DNA of 64,000 nucleotides from Rhizobium sp. 007. Lineage in GTDB: Bacteria; Pseudomonadota; Alphaproteobacteria; Rhizobiales; Rhizobiaceae. Both the position numbers and the translations under genes were made by a program. Each line of letters opens with the position of its first letter. Within the stretch, counting starts at the first letter, position 1. Positions 25,415 through 33,956 of the stretch are shown piece after piece. The stretch covers positions 1,984,001 to 2,048,000 of the forward strand of contig NZ_CP064187.1 of the NCBI RefSeq assembly GCF_015353075.1, written 5' to 3'. The notes below the pieces were generated by a model. It ran no database searches. It had not been told where the DNA came from and worked only from the letters and a program-made list of their open reading frames with translations.

Positions 25415-25730
25415 GCTGGAGCTCCTCAATTCTTTTTTCGAGTTGTTCGGTGATGGCGGCGTCGGCTGCAATGCGTGCGGCTTCGCGCTCTTTGGCTGCG
25501 TTGTTGGCCGCGTCCTGGCGCTCGATTTCGGCGGTGCGTGCGTCTGCGGCTTGCCGTTTCATCTCGGCTATCTCTGCCGTAAACTTGGCGCTAGCCGCAC
25601 CGTACCCGCGGTCATAAATGCCGTCGTAAACCTTGTATCCAGCAAGGAGCACGAGGCCGGCCGCAAGCAGGATGGCCGCGCCCTGTACCAGCCATTTGTC
25701 GATGCCAAGGAATTTTGCGATCCACGTCAT
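25335..25730 (-). CDS. Rz-like inner-membrane spanin
   Basis: 131 residues with an N-terminal transmembrane helix (GAAILLAAGLVLLAGYKVY), a long Ala/Glu/Arg-rich periplasmic coiled coil (AEIAEMKRQAADARTAEIER) and a C-terminal PSVRRINQIR segment as in i-spanins. Overlaps the upstream holin-like gene by four bases and the Rz1-like gene by 80. Confidence 0.75.
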   Translation of the reverse strand: MTWIAKFLGIDKWLVQGAAILLAAGLVLLAGYKVYDGIYDRGYGAASAKFTAEIAEMKRQAADARTAEIERQDAANNAAKEREAARIAADAAITEQLEKRIEELQREADQDPDAGKPVLGAPSVRRINQIR

Positions 25731-26026
25731 GCTAGTTGATCCTCCGGCGTTGCGGACTTTGTCACAGGCGGCTCTATCGGGTAGTAACCGCCCGCCGTCG
25801 CTCCGCTCTGCGTGATCGACTGCACGTAAGACCGCAGGTCCAAATGACCGACACCCAGATATGCGCCGGCGATTCCGAGCACGAAGGCGAAGCCGCTAGC
25901 CGCCACATACGCGGCCTGCAAATAAACGATGGCTAGATAGATCGCGCCCCAAGCAAGCGCGACGTTGATGCCAACGAGCCATTTTGAGAAGCGGCGCTTA
26001 CTTCTTTTTATTGGTGCTACAGTCAT
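25727..26026 (-). CDS. holin-like small membrane protein
   Basis: 99 residues with a basic start (RSKRRFSKW), two transmembrane helices (about 16-36 and 40-60) and a Pro/Thr-rich tail, the topology of class II holins. The ATG at 26026 overlaps the endolysin stop by four bases (ATGA), which places it where a holin is expected. Without homology evidence, holin remains an inference. Confidence 0.6.
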   Translation of the reverse strand: MTVAPIKRSKRRFSKWLVGINVALAWGAIYLAIVYLQAAYVAASGFAFVLGIAGAYLGVGHLDLRSYVQSITQSGATAGGYYPIEPPVTKSATPEDQLA

Positions 26027-26553
26027 AGCCGCCCCGCCACGGCCGCACGCAGCAGATCGCCGCACGCCTTGGCGCCCTTCACTTCAGGCGCGAATGCCAG
26101 CCGCGTGAAATCCCACTTGCCGCGCTGCTTGATCCCCAAGTTCCCCTGCACTTCAGCATGGCTAAGCACAGTGCGGGGCGTGACGGGGATGCCGTAGGCG
26201 TGGCACAAATCCGCCACCACGGAAGCCAACTTGTCCCACTGCGCCTTGGTCATCGGCGACTTGCCGGGATTAAACGGCGCCTCCGTCGCCAGAGCCATGC
26301 AGCACAACGACACGCCGATGCTGCCACTGTTGCAATTCAGCGTGTGAGCGGCATAGCCCTTCTTTGCTGGCGATTCGTTCAGTGCGATCGATGGGCGCCC
26401 GCGCACCACATTGCCATCGGCTTCAATCAGGATGTGATAGTGTTCACGATCGAAATTTGTCGCGTTGTGGCCGCCGGCCGTCCAATGGCAAATCACACGC
26501 TCCATTTGGGCGCGCGGAAGCCACCCCTCGGGCAGCGCAGTTGTGGTGGTCAT
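26023..26553 (-). CDS. phage endolysin, N-acetylmuramoyl-L-alanine amidase (Amidase_2)
   Basis: 176 residues of the zinc amidase_2/PGRP fold. Ligand and catalytic positions can be placed: ICHWTAG (H23), the Tyr/His strand REHYHILIEADG, NSGSIGVSL and LSHAEVQG with the following GKWD. It cleaves the lactyl-L-alanine bond of peptidoglycan. No signal peptide, so it needs a holin. First gene of a five-gene cassette with four-base overlaps. Confidence 0.88.
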   Translation of the reverse strand: MTTTTALPEGWLPRAQMERVICHWTAGGHNATNFDREHYHILIEADGNVVRGRPSIALNESPAKKGYAAHTLNCNSGSIGVSLCCMALATEAPFNPGKSPMTKAQWDKLASVVADLCHAYGIPVTPRTVLSHAEVQGNLGIKQRGKWDFTRLAFAPEVKGAKACGDLLRAAVAGRL

Positions 26554-27094
26554 TTGGTTGTCCTTGGTGGATTGGTGGCTAAGCAGAGCGCACGAGCCCG
26601 TTTGCAGGCGCGAGGACCGGCATGGCTTTCTCCAGAATGTGGGGAAGCGTGGATTGAGTTTGCGCTGTGGATATCGGGGAAAACCCCGAACAATCCTGAA
26701 TGATGCTCACATAAAATCGACCGAAAGCTGCACCTGCACGCGGAGGCCGTCAGTCAAGTTCTCCAGATTGGGGAAGTATCCTACAAAAGAGGTAGATATA
26801 ATTAGCGATCGCTTATGTTACGCATGCCTTCGCGGCAGTTGTATTGCCGTCGCCGCGCTATCAGAGCGGGTCGCATCTGGGGTGCGGCCCGTTTCATTTT
26901 GATCGATAGCATGTCGTTGAGGTCAGGCGCGGAAGCACCCGGCGCCAGTTGGCGGCGAGTAAGATATTCCTGTGGTGGTGAGATCAGATCGGCACGCGCC
27001 CGGTGGATATTAACCCGTCATTATCCTTACCGGATCATTGAGATGGTCGACAGCTGGCGAAAATCGGAGTCGTCCGGCCGAGCGCAAAGATCAC
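26554..27094. other. 541-bp stretch without a supported protein gene
   Basis: Upstream region of the lysis cassette. It contains a hairpin (CGGCA/TGCCG near 26835-26850) followed by the terminator at 26867-26900. Open frames here lack ribosome-binding sites and motifs. Confidence 0.55.
26867..26900 (+). terminator. intrinsic terminator, module 3
   Basis: Stem CGGGTCGCA/TGCGGCCCG (one wobble) with loop TCTGGGG, then TTTCATTTT. The TTTCATTT tail matches the terminators at 22078 and 22284. Confidence 0.65.
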
Positions 27095-27178
27095 CGTGGC
27101 ATTAGGGAATGGTTTGTGACGGACGAGGGGCGCGCAGAGATCGAACGAATTGATACGTGGCGGGATTGGAAGTTTTAA
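27095..27178 (+). pseudogene. 3' fragment of an excisionase-like gene, paralogue of 18476-18811
   Basis: 27 codons plus stop (RGIREWFVTDEGRAEIER, then TWRDWKF) match the last 27 residues of the 18476-18811 gene at 20 positions, and 61 of 84 bases agree by hand alignment. Nothing recognisable precedes it, so only the end of a second copy survives. The stop abuts the convergent RelA/SpoT-like gene. Confidence 0.65.
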
Positions 27179-28159
27179 CCGTGCAGCCCGTAACCCAACA
27201 GTGAGTACAATGGCGCCAACTCTTCATCGCTTAGGGGACTATCAACTTTTGCGTTCTCGGGAGATCCCGAGATAGCGAAAAGCACAAGTAACACGGCTGG
27301 AACATCGAAAATAAAATCCGATGCATCCCGATTGGCGAGCCTTTCTCTGATGTAAGGCTTTTTGTCGAGCCATTCCCGCAGGTCGGCCGAAAAGTTTGCA
27401 CCCGCAAACTTCTTATAGTGATCGATCAGCCGAGTGTTGAGAGGCGAAGGTATGGGTTCCCGGCCGGTGAGTGCACGATATTCCACCATGAGATCGGCCT
27501 CGACCTCGCGTGCCGACCTTTCTTTGGTGCGGATTATCTCGACCACTTCTGAGAAGTAATCGTCAGTCGCTTCGATGAGTGCCATGCTCTTGGCCGCGGC
27601 ACGCATCATCTCCGGAGTAGTGGCAACGGAGGGCTTGTATATCGTGTCGTGCGTCAGCTCACTGTATGCATGTTGGAGCAATGTCCGAACTTGAATCTCA
27701 CATGGAAGATCTGCCGGGAGATCCACCCCCGTGTTTCAAACCCGGTTTCGACCGGACTACGTAATGCAGTGACTGATAGTCGAAGACGGAGGGGTTGGCC
27801 TGTCGCTCTAACTCGAAGTCTCGAGCCTTATCCGCGGTCCAATAAGCGGTTGCGCTCTCAATGCATTTTCCTATCAGGCGGACATCTTCGTTCAGCAATA
27901 CAACAAACCTCACACCGACTTTATCTTCGATGTCATTGTAGGGATCGGCATACTTTTTCCGGATGAAAGCTTTCTGAACAAGCGACTCCTCCGTCTTCAC
28001 ACGGGGGACGACAGGCATACGTAGAAACAGCCCCAAGCCTGTGGGGGCTAGTTCCACCGTTAGCAACTGCACAATCTTGTCGACAACGAAATGGCCCCAA
28101 GCATCATACACGGGGCGCTCACGTTGCCATCGTTCGACAAAAGCCTTTCGATCAGTCAC
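27175..28159 (-). pseudogene. RelA/SpoT-type nucleotidyltransferase, frameshifted
   Basis: Two frames join into about 327 residues. Frame 1 (GTG 28159 to about 27730) carries the synthetase motifs VPRVKTEESLVQKAF, DIEDKVGVRF and FDYQSLHYVV. Frame 2 (about 27730-27175) carries CEIQVRTLLQHAYSELTHD and YKPS, then a helical C-terminus. These match the (p)ppGpp-synthetase core (ATP-binding basic loop, metal Asp, Tyr/Ser/His strand, EIQxRT). There is no HD hydrolase domain, so it is a small-alarmone-synthetase-like or toxSAS-like protein. One extra G in the G5 run (plus-strand C5 at 27726-27730) breaks the frame. GTGA couples it to the NA37 gene upstream. Confidence 0.82.
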
Positions 28160-29228
28160 AGCTGATCGGTCATCGTTCGATTAATGGTGATCTGGATCCA
28201 CATTTGTTTGCCTTCGCCTCCAAACTCCTCAGCGGGAGCTTCTTTGATTGTAACTTCGTGGTTGTGCAACAATTCGGGCGGTACAGAAAACTCGATATTG
28301 TCACCGAATTAAAATTTCCTTCTCCTAAGCCGGGCGCCCATCTCGGCGGTATCCCTGACTACAGCCCGCTCGGGGAAGCGTTTCGACACCATGAAACGCT
28401 TGTAGGCGTCCTTTTGGTCGTTGGGCAGATACTTGTCTGCGAATTCGTGGGTAGTAAAGGTCGCTGCCTGCTCGGTCTTTACGAAAGTATAGAGCGCATC
28501 TCCGAGGTCGCGCTTCTTGTCAGGTGAAAACGGCCCGCGTCGCACAACTCTTTGGTCAGGTCGTAGAAGCGTGAGGTCTCGTATGCACCATTTGCTGGGA
28601 ACAAGCAGCCAAAGAAGCTCTCGTAAAAGTATTGAGCAGCTGTTTCGCGGTGCGAACTCGAAATGTTGCTGTCGAAGATTATTGCTCGCCAGTAGAAACC
28701 GTCATCTTTGGGTTCCTGAACGAGAAAGCCGATTTTATACAATCGGGTGGCCGGCGTGAGAAAGATGTTGTCGAGGAATTCGGTAAGAATTTTCTCCGCG
28801 TTTTTGCTGCGTCGGAAGCCGCTCTGCGTTTCGGCCTTAATCACTCCCAGGAATTTTCGTTCAGGAACACCGAAGGATCCGTCGAATGCGATTACCACTC
28901 CTCCGGGAATGCTTCTCGCTTTCTGAGCAGATGCAAGACGCACCGCAATTTCCTTAGATACTTCAAGAAAATCAGTGTCATCAAGGTCGATAAGCCGGCC
29001 GGCGATATCGACCATGCTGCTAGCTGAAAAGTCAGAGATATGCATTTCAATGCTCTTTGACTGCGTCGACAGCGCTTCCGTTACTCGGAGCGTGAAGGCT
29101 CCCTTTGCCGCCGCCTCCAAATCTTCAAGCGCTTCACCGTACACGGGATCTTTTGGCTGCCTGTCGTCATCACGTTTCAACACCTCGTGCATGACCACGC
29201 GGTTAATCTTGAGGTTCTCCAGCTGCAT
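28156..29228 (-). pseudogene. NA37/YejK (NdpA)-family nucleoid-associated protein, broken
   Basis: Ancestral length about 357 residues. Segment 1 (ATG 29228 to about 28530) begins MQLENLKINRVVMHEV, as in the NA37 family, and contains FYWRAIIFDSNISS and a helical region. Segment 2 (about 28530-28309) continues SPDKKRDLGDALYTF, FTTHEFADKYLPN and KRFPERAVVRD. Segment 3 (28306-28156) reads FGDNIEFSVPPELLHNHEVT and ends TMTDQL. Lesions are a missing T in the coding-strand T4 run (plus A4 at 28527-28530) and an in-frame TAA at 28309-28311. YejK proteins bind nucleoid DNA; some occur in phage-defence neighbourhoods. Overlaps the RelA/SpoT-like gene by four bases. Confidence 0.8.
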
Positions 29229-29496
29229 TACGGCTCCGAATCAATGCTTGGTTGAAAGTAAAGTAGCATTGACAAACAACCCGTTATCACAACAGGAACA
29301 TAAAGAGAACATTGTGCACGACGTGCGCGAAGTCAACAAGAAAATGGTTTTCTATTTTGAAGCTGGTCGTCGAGACTCGCCCGCCGCTCATCTGAACGCG
29401 TCCGGGCCGTAGTGCCAGCGGGAACGGAAACTTTTCACCGCGTCTTTGGTTTGACACACGGATCGCGCGGCACAGCCCTCCTGTAACAGTGCTTGC

Positions 29497-29661
29497 TTAT
29501 GGTCCGAGCGATAGGAGCTTCTCGGCGCCAGCAAACCGATATTTGAGCCTCCAATGTTTTCCACCGGCCGGCGTGACATGGACGTAGAGCCCGCCGCTGT
29601 CGCTTAGTTTATAGGCCTTATCTTTCGCTGCTGCTTTTTTGATCGCTGTGTCGGTCAGCAC
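29497..29661 (-). pseudogene. N-terminal remnant of the island's P4-type tyrosine integrase
   Basis: 54 residues from GTG 29661 (GGGGG upstream) reading LTDTAIKKAAAKDKAYKLSD, then GGLYVHVTPAGGKHWRLKYR and AGAEKLLSLGP, then TAA. This is the arm-DNA-binding (DUF4102) domain of P4/CP4-57-type integrases, about the first 55 of 400 residues; the catalytic RHRHY part is missing. Its position 165 bp from the tRNA and orientation match an integrase of this island. The element can no longer excise by itself. Confidence 0.82.
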
Positions 29662-29667
29662 TTATCA

Positions 29668-29710
29668 TACCCCCAATGACGCGCCGCCTACCCCCATTCA
29701 CACCCCCAAT
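29668..29710 (+). repeat. three CCCCCA(A/T)T motifs inside attR, candidate arm sites
   Basis: TACCCCCAAT (29668-29677), TACCCCCATT (29689-29698) and CACCCCCAAT (29701-29710), spaced 21 and 12 bp start to start, in the integrase promoter region. They match the pair at 14997-15018. Confidence 0.5.
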
Positions 29711-29816
29711 CTTGTGGGCTTGGGTGAATAAGATTGGCAACACATGGAAACAAAGAACCGCAAGAAGGCGTGAGTTTCAAGGCTTCTGGCAATTCATGAA
29801 CTAGCATGGGAAAGAT

Positions 29817-29895
<79 letters not shown>

Positions 29896-30020
29896 GTTCG
29901 CGCTTGGCTGCGCGGTGTGACGGGGCGTATAAACAGGATCGCAGGCCTTGTCCAGCGCCCTGCGGAAAATTCTTTGATTAATTTCGAAGATTTTTCTGCA
30001 TGGCTGAAATGGGAATGAAA

Positions 30021-30935
30021 TCAAAGGTCGAGCGTACCCGTGGCAAGGCGCACCGCCTGCCCCCCGATCCGGGCATTGGAGATGGTGCCGGCCTCGACAT
30101 CGACATGCAGGTGGATGAAGGATGGCCGCCCCATCTCCACCCCCTGTTCAATCGTGATCGGATGATGGCCGTCCGGCAGCCGGTCGAAATGGTGGATCGC
30201 TCCCGAAAGTGCCGCGACTGCGGAGCCGGTTGCGGGATCCTCGGATATCCCCATGTCGCTTGCAAACATGCGCGCGTGGAACTTCGCCGAATGGTTGACG
30301 CCGGCGCGGCAGTAGATATAGGCCGAGGCCAGCGAACCGTCGACGAAGGGCACGGTCTTTTCAAAGAGCTGCGGATCGAATTCCAGCCGTTTTGCAACCC
30401 CGACATCGTGGACCGGCACGAGCAGGAAAGGAACGCCGGCGCTCCAGATCGAGGGCACGTGATTTTCGAAACCGATCTCCGTCACCTTGAGCGACAGCGC
30501 ATTGGCGATGCCGAGCTTTTCGAGCGGCATATTGATCTGCTGCGATTTCCGCGGAAGATCGAATTCGGCAAAGCTCACCTCGCCCCGCCGCAGCCGGACC
30601 GCGCAGCGCACCGGCCCGACATTTTCCTCCAATACCGAAACGAGATCGAGCGTCATGTCGCGGCCGTGCGCCTCTTCGGCAAGGGCAATCGCCGTGCCGA
30701 CGGTCGGGTGGCCGGCGAAGGGCAGTTCGCGGCCCGGCGTGAAAATCCTGAGCTTGGCTGTATAGGCTGGATTTGCCGAGGGGCGTACGAAGACTGTCTC
30801 GGAGAGATTAATCTCGCGGGCGATCGATTGCATCGCCTCCTCGCTGAGATCGTCGCCGTCGAAGATGACGGCCAGCGGATTTCCCGCGAGTTTGCGGTCG
30901 GTGAACACGTCATAGACGCTGTAGCTGCGCGCCAC
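30021..30935 (-). CDS. PhzF-family isomerase
   Basis: 304 residues of the PhzF/diaminopimelate-epimerase-like fold. Family marks are the N-terminal VFTDRKLAGNPLAV, catalytic Glu in LSETVFV, LPFAGHPTVG and the C-half SEDPATGSAVAAL. In phenazine producers PhzF isomerises trans-2,3-dihydro-3-hydroxyanthranilate, but no phenazine genes are nearby and most PhzF homologues have unknown substrates. Single gene, first in the backbone after the tRNA. Confidence 0.92.
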   Translation of the reverse strand: MARSYSVYDVFTDRKLAGNPLAVIFDGDDLSEEAMQSIAREINLSETVFVRPSANPAYTAKLRIFTPGRELPFAGHPTVGTAIALAEEAHGRDMTLDLVSVLEENVGPVRCAVRLRRGEVSFAEFDLPRKSQQINMPLEKLGIANALSLKVTEIGFENHVPSIWSAGVPFLLVPVHDVGVAKRLEFDPQLFEKTVPFVDGSLASAYIYCRAGVNHSAKFHARMFASDMGISEDPATGSAVAALSGAIHHFDRLPDGHHPITIEQGVEMGRPSFIHLHVDVEAGTISNARIGGQAVRLATGTLDL

Positions 30936-30999
30936 ATCGGCCTCCTTAATCGGTCATCGAACCTGCAACCTGCCCGACCGGCGAAACGAGTGCAAGATA

Positions 31000-31746
31000 T
31001 TAGCCCTCGTTTGTACTAGCGAAATACCAATCGATGATCGGAAGCATGGCGACGTTATAGGGATAGGCCGAGTGATCAGCAGAACGGATCGCAACCGCTC
31101 CGGCAATTTCCTTGTCCTCGGCAACGAGCATATGGGCCGCGATCCGCCCAATCATTTCGTCCGCAGCCAGGCCGAAACGGAACAGCCGGAACACGGTGAC
31201 CGCGCGGCGGAAATGGCAGGCGTAGTAAGTGGTATCCGGCGTTGCATTGCGAAGTTCCATGCCTGTCTCCTCGAGCACTTCGCGCCGCATATTGCTCTCG
31301 ACGTCGCAACGGCCGCCGGCGATATCGTCGAGGTCCAGCGAGCCGGCGGCGCAATAGACCTGACCGGCATTTGCCGTATGCGCGCCCATGCGCACGGCGA
31401 TGATCGCGCCATCTGACGAGACCATGATGCCGAAGGCAAAAAGGTGGATGCCGCCGCGGCGCTCGGCCTGCTTGCGCCACCACAGAAAGGTGGAGAAGGG
31501 AATGATGTGGCCCCTGCCCGCAATACCGCCATCGTTCAACGCAAGCTGATGCTGAAACACCATACGACCATCGAAAAGCTCCGGTTTGGCCGATATCTCG
31601 CGCTTCCAGTTCTCGCTCGCGAGTGCTGCATTCTGCAGATGATAAGGATGCTCGCCCGCCAGCACGCGAAGGTCGATGGAGGCGACAGGAAAAACAGTCT
31701 TCTCCGGCGGCCAGCCGGTAAGATCGTCTGAAAATGCAAGACTCAT
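31000..31746 (-). CDS. NUDIX hydrolase
   Basis: About 248 residues. The Nudix box is clear (GSLDLDDIAGG, then MRREVLEETGMEL, with the REVxEETG core), preceded by a family-specific N-terminal region of about 110 residues (FLWWRKQAERR). It hydrolyses nucleoside-diphosphate-X compounds; the substrate is unknown. The ATG at 31746 overlaps the endonuclease stop (ATGA), which fixes this start against a longer spurious frame. Confidence 0.88.
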   Translation of the reverse strand: MSLAFSDDLTGWPPEKTVFPVASIDLRVLAGEHPYHLQNAALASENWKREISAKPELFDGRMVFQHQLALNDGGIAGRGHIIPFSTFLWWRKQAERRGGIHLFAFGIMVSSDGAIIAVRMGAHTANAGQVYCAAGSLDLDDIAGGRCDVESNMRREVLEETGMELRNATPDTTYYACHFRRAVTVFRLFRFGLAADEMIGRIAAHMLVAEDKEIAGAVAIRSADHSAYPYNVAMLPIIDWYFASTNEG

Positions 31747-32855
31747 GTCAAATCCAGTGTCATGACGACGGGGCAATGGTCGGAGGCTTTCGGCCGATCC
31801 CAGCCGGTGCGCGGATAGCGCTCGACCTCCTGGCCGGGCGGAAAGATAGTGCGGAAGGGCTGACCGTTGCGGATGATCTCCGGCACCCGGCCGGTGTTCG
31901 CTTGCGCAAGCGCCGGCGAGAGCCAGAGATAGTCGAGCTGGCAAAGCCACTGCTCTTCCGGTCCCCGCGCGTGATAGAGCGTCCAGCGGTCGAGCGGATC
32001 GCGGCGGCGCGCGACATTCTCGGCAAAACCGTCATGGCTGAACACGTCGAGCGCGCTTTCGGTTTCGTCCGTGTGTTCGAAACGGTATCCGCTGCGACGC
32101 ACGCCGATGACGTTGACGCGCTCCTGGTAGTCGTTCATGTCGCCGCAGATCACGAAATTCTTCCTGGCGGTATGTCCGGCGCCGAAACGGCTCTCGACAA
32201 TCCGGCGCACGGCCAGCGCCTCCGCCCGGCGGACAGGCATCGTTGCCTGCCGGCTGCTGACGCCGTTGGTGCGCGGCCCATCCATCGACTTGAAATGCAC
32301 GACATAGAGCGTCAGCGGCACACCGCCGATCGAGAGATCAAGTTCCAGGCAGTCGCGCTTGAAGATCTTGTCGTCGATGCGATTGGTGAGCGCCAATTGA
32401 TCGTTGAACAGATCGAGCTCGCGATAGGTGAGCATCGCGTGGCTCTTGATCTCCTTCAGTTCGATCTTCTGGCCGTCGTGCGTTTCCTCGCGTACGAGGA
32501 CCGCGACATCGATGCCGCGGCTGTCATTACCCTTGACGAGATACTTCTGCCGGTAGCCGGTTCCCACCATCCGGAAAAGATAACCGTACTCGAAGGCTTG
32601 CAGTGCCCCCATGCTATCAATTTCCTGCAGGCAGAGAATGTCCGCATCGGCATCGGCGATCGCAAGCGCCGTCATCTGACGTGTATCGTCGGTCGAGGCG
32701 ACGACCCGCGCTTGCTCGAGCTGCTGGTAGACGCCTTCGCTCTGTATCTCAAAAAGCTTGATGACGCGGTCCTGGCGCAGTTGGTTGCGAAAACCGGTAA
32801 AATCGAAACGCGTCATCAGGTTTTCGACGTTGAACGTGGCAATGCGAAGCGACAT
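31743..32855 (-). CDS. endonuclease/exonuclease/phosphatase-family protein
   Basis: 370 residues of the EEP (DNase I-like) fold: IATFNVENL at the N-terminus, CLQEID (catalytic Glu), VVHFKSM, VICGDMND and the final KASDHCPVVM. It may be a nuclease or a phosphodiesterase; with a NUDIX hydrolase coupled downstream, a nucleotide- or nucleic-acid-cleanup role is plausible. No signal peptide. Confidence 0.9.
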   Translation of the reverse strand: MSLRIATFNVENLMTRFDFTGFRNQLRQDRVIKLFEIQSEGVYQQLEQARVVASTDDTRQMTALAIADADADILCLQEIDSMGALQAFEYGYLFRMVGTGYRQKYLVKGNDSRGIDVAVLVREETHDGQKIELKEIKSHAMLTYRELDLFNDQLALTNRIDDKIFKRDCLELDLSIGGVPLTLYVVHFKSMDGPRTNGVSSRQATMPVRRAEALAVRRIVESRFGAGHTARKNFVICGDMNDYQERVNVIGVRRSGYRFEHTDETESALDVFSHDGFAENVARRRDPLDRWTLYHARGPEEQWLCQLDYLWLSPALAQANTGRVPEIIRNGQPFRTIFPPGQEVERYPRTGWDRPKASDHCPVVMTLDLT

Positions 32856-32927
32856 CGAACATTTCCGGTTGGCGTTATGTCATTTGTAGAGACGAAAGAG
32901 GCATTCGGGAAGGCAGCGAGACGGAAA

Positions 32928-33956
32928 TCAGAGCCGCCATGCCGAACGGATCGCAATCTTCAGCGCATCGCCCGCCTGCACCGTCGTGCGGCTGAAGGCA
33001 CGCAGCATCTGGCCGTCCGCCAGGGCGAGTTTCAGCGCATAACGCTCGCCTTCATAGAGAACCGATTCCACCGTGGCCGGAATGCCCCCGCCACCGAGCA
33101 GGACGTCTTCCGGACGCACGAGCATATCGATCTGCGGCCCCTCGCTCGGTTGATCTAGAATGATGGCCTGCAGCGCATTCCAATCGAAATTTCGCTTATC
33201 ACCGCCAGGGGACCGCGTAGTCAGGATCGCCCCCCGCCCGATCAATCCGCCGACCATCCGGCCTTCCGGGCGTGCATAAATCTCGGCAGGCGGCGCGACC
33301 TGCAGCAGGTGGCCCTCCGACATCACCGCAACGTCCGTTGCAAGCGCCATGGCCTCACTCTGGTCATGCGTCACATAGATCATGGTGGCGCCGGAGCGCA
33401 AATGAAACTCGCGGAAACTCTCTTCCATCTCCTGCTTCAGGTGCCGGTCGAGATTGGCGAGCGGCTCGTCGAGCAGAACCACATCTGGCGATGTCACCAG
33501 GCAGCGCGCCAGCGCCACGCGCTGGCGCTGGCCGCCAGAGAGGTCGGCCGGACGCCGCTCGGCGTATTCCGCAAGCCGCACGGTCGAAAGGGCGTCTCGC
33601 ACCTTCCGGCGATAGGCTTCGCCCACAATGCCGCGCACCTTCAGAGGATAACCGACATTATCGGCGACATTCATATGCGGCCAGAGCGCGTAGGACTGGA
33701 AGACCATCGCCATGTTGCGCCGTTCGGGCGGCAGGGATTGCGACGCGTCCGCAAGCAGCCGCTCGCCGAGATGGATCGAGCCGTCGGTCGGCGTCTCGAA
33801 ACCTGCAATCATTCGCAGCACCGTCGTCTTGCCGCAGCCGGAGGGACCGAGCAGCGCCAGGAATCCACCCTCGCGCACGTCGAGTGAAAGTGCGCTCACC
33901 GCTGGTCTTCCAGTGCCGAAATCCTTACCGACATGATTGAGGATCAGCTTCGCCAT
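32928..33956 (-). CDS. ABC transporter ATP-binding protein (Fe3+/spermidine-type)
   Basis: 342 residues. Walker A LGPSGCGKTT, Q-loop MVFQSYALWP, signature LSGGQRQRVALARCL, Walker B VVLLDEP, H-loop YVTHDQSEAM, then a C-terminal TOBE-like regulatory domain (from about 235). It belongs to the PotA/FbpC group and powers the permease with which it overlaps by 13 bp. Confidence 0.92.
   Translation of the reverse strand: MAKLILNHVGKDFGTGRPAVSALSLDVREGGFLALLGPSGCGKTTVLRMIAGFETPTDGSIHLGERLLADASQSLPPERRNMAMVFQSYALWPHMNVADNVGYPLKVRGIVGEAYRRKVRDALSTVRLAEYAERRPADLSGGQRQRVALARCLVTSPDVVLLDEPLANLDRHLKQEMEESFREFHLRSGATMIYVTHDQSEAMALATDVAVMSEGHLLQVAPPAEIYARPEGRMVGGLIGRGAILTTRSPGGDKRNFDWNALQAIILDQPSEGPQIDMLVRPEDVLLGGGGIPATVESVLYEGERYALKLALADGQMLRAFSRTTVQAGDALKIAIRSAWRL

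Noticed and set aside
26815..27105. 96-residue plus-strand frame after the lysis cassette
   Set aside because: It runs through the hairpin and terminator at 26835-26900 and has no start signal.
27175..28159. RelA/SpoT gene as an active toxin in this strain
   Set aside because: The frame is broken before the EIQVRT motif, so no complete enzyme is made from the sequence as given.
29388..29579. 63-residue minus-strand frame next to the integrase stub
   Set aside because: Overlaps the integrase N-terminal domain in another frame and has no recognisable family.
30021..30935. PhzF as a sign of phenazine synthesis
   Set aside because: None of the other phz genes is nearby, and most PhzF homologues are unrelated to phenazines.
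31734..33158. 474-residue plus-strand frame over the nuclease and ABC genes
   Set aside because: Shadow of two clearly identified minus-strand genes.
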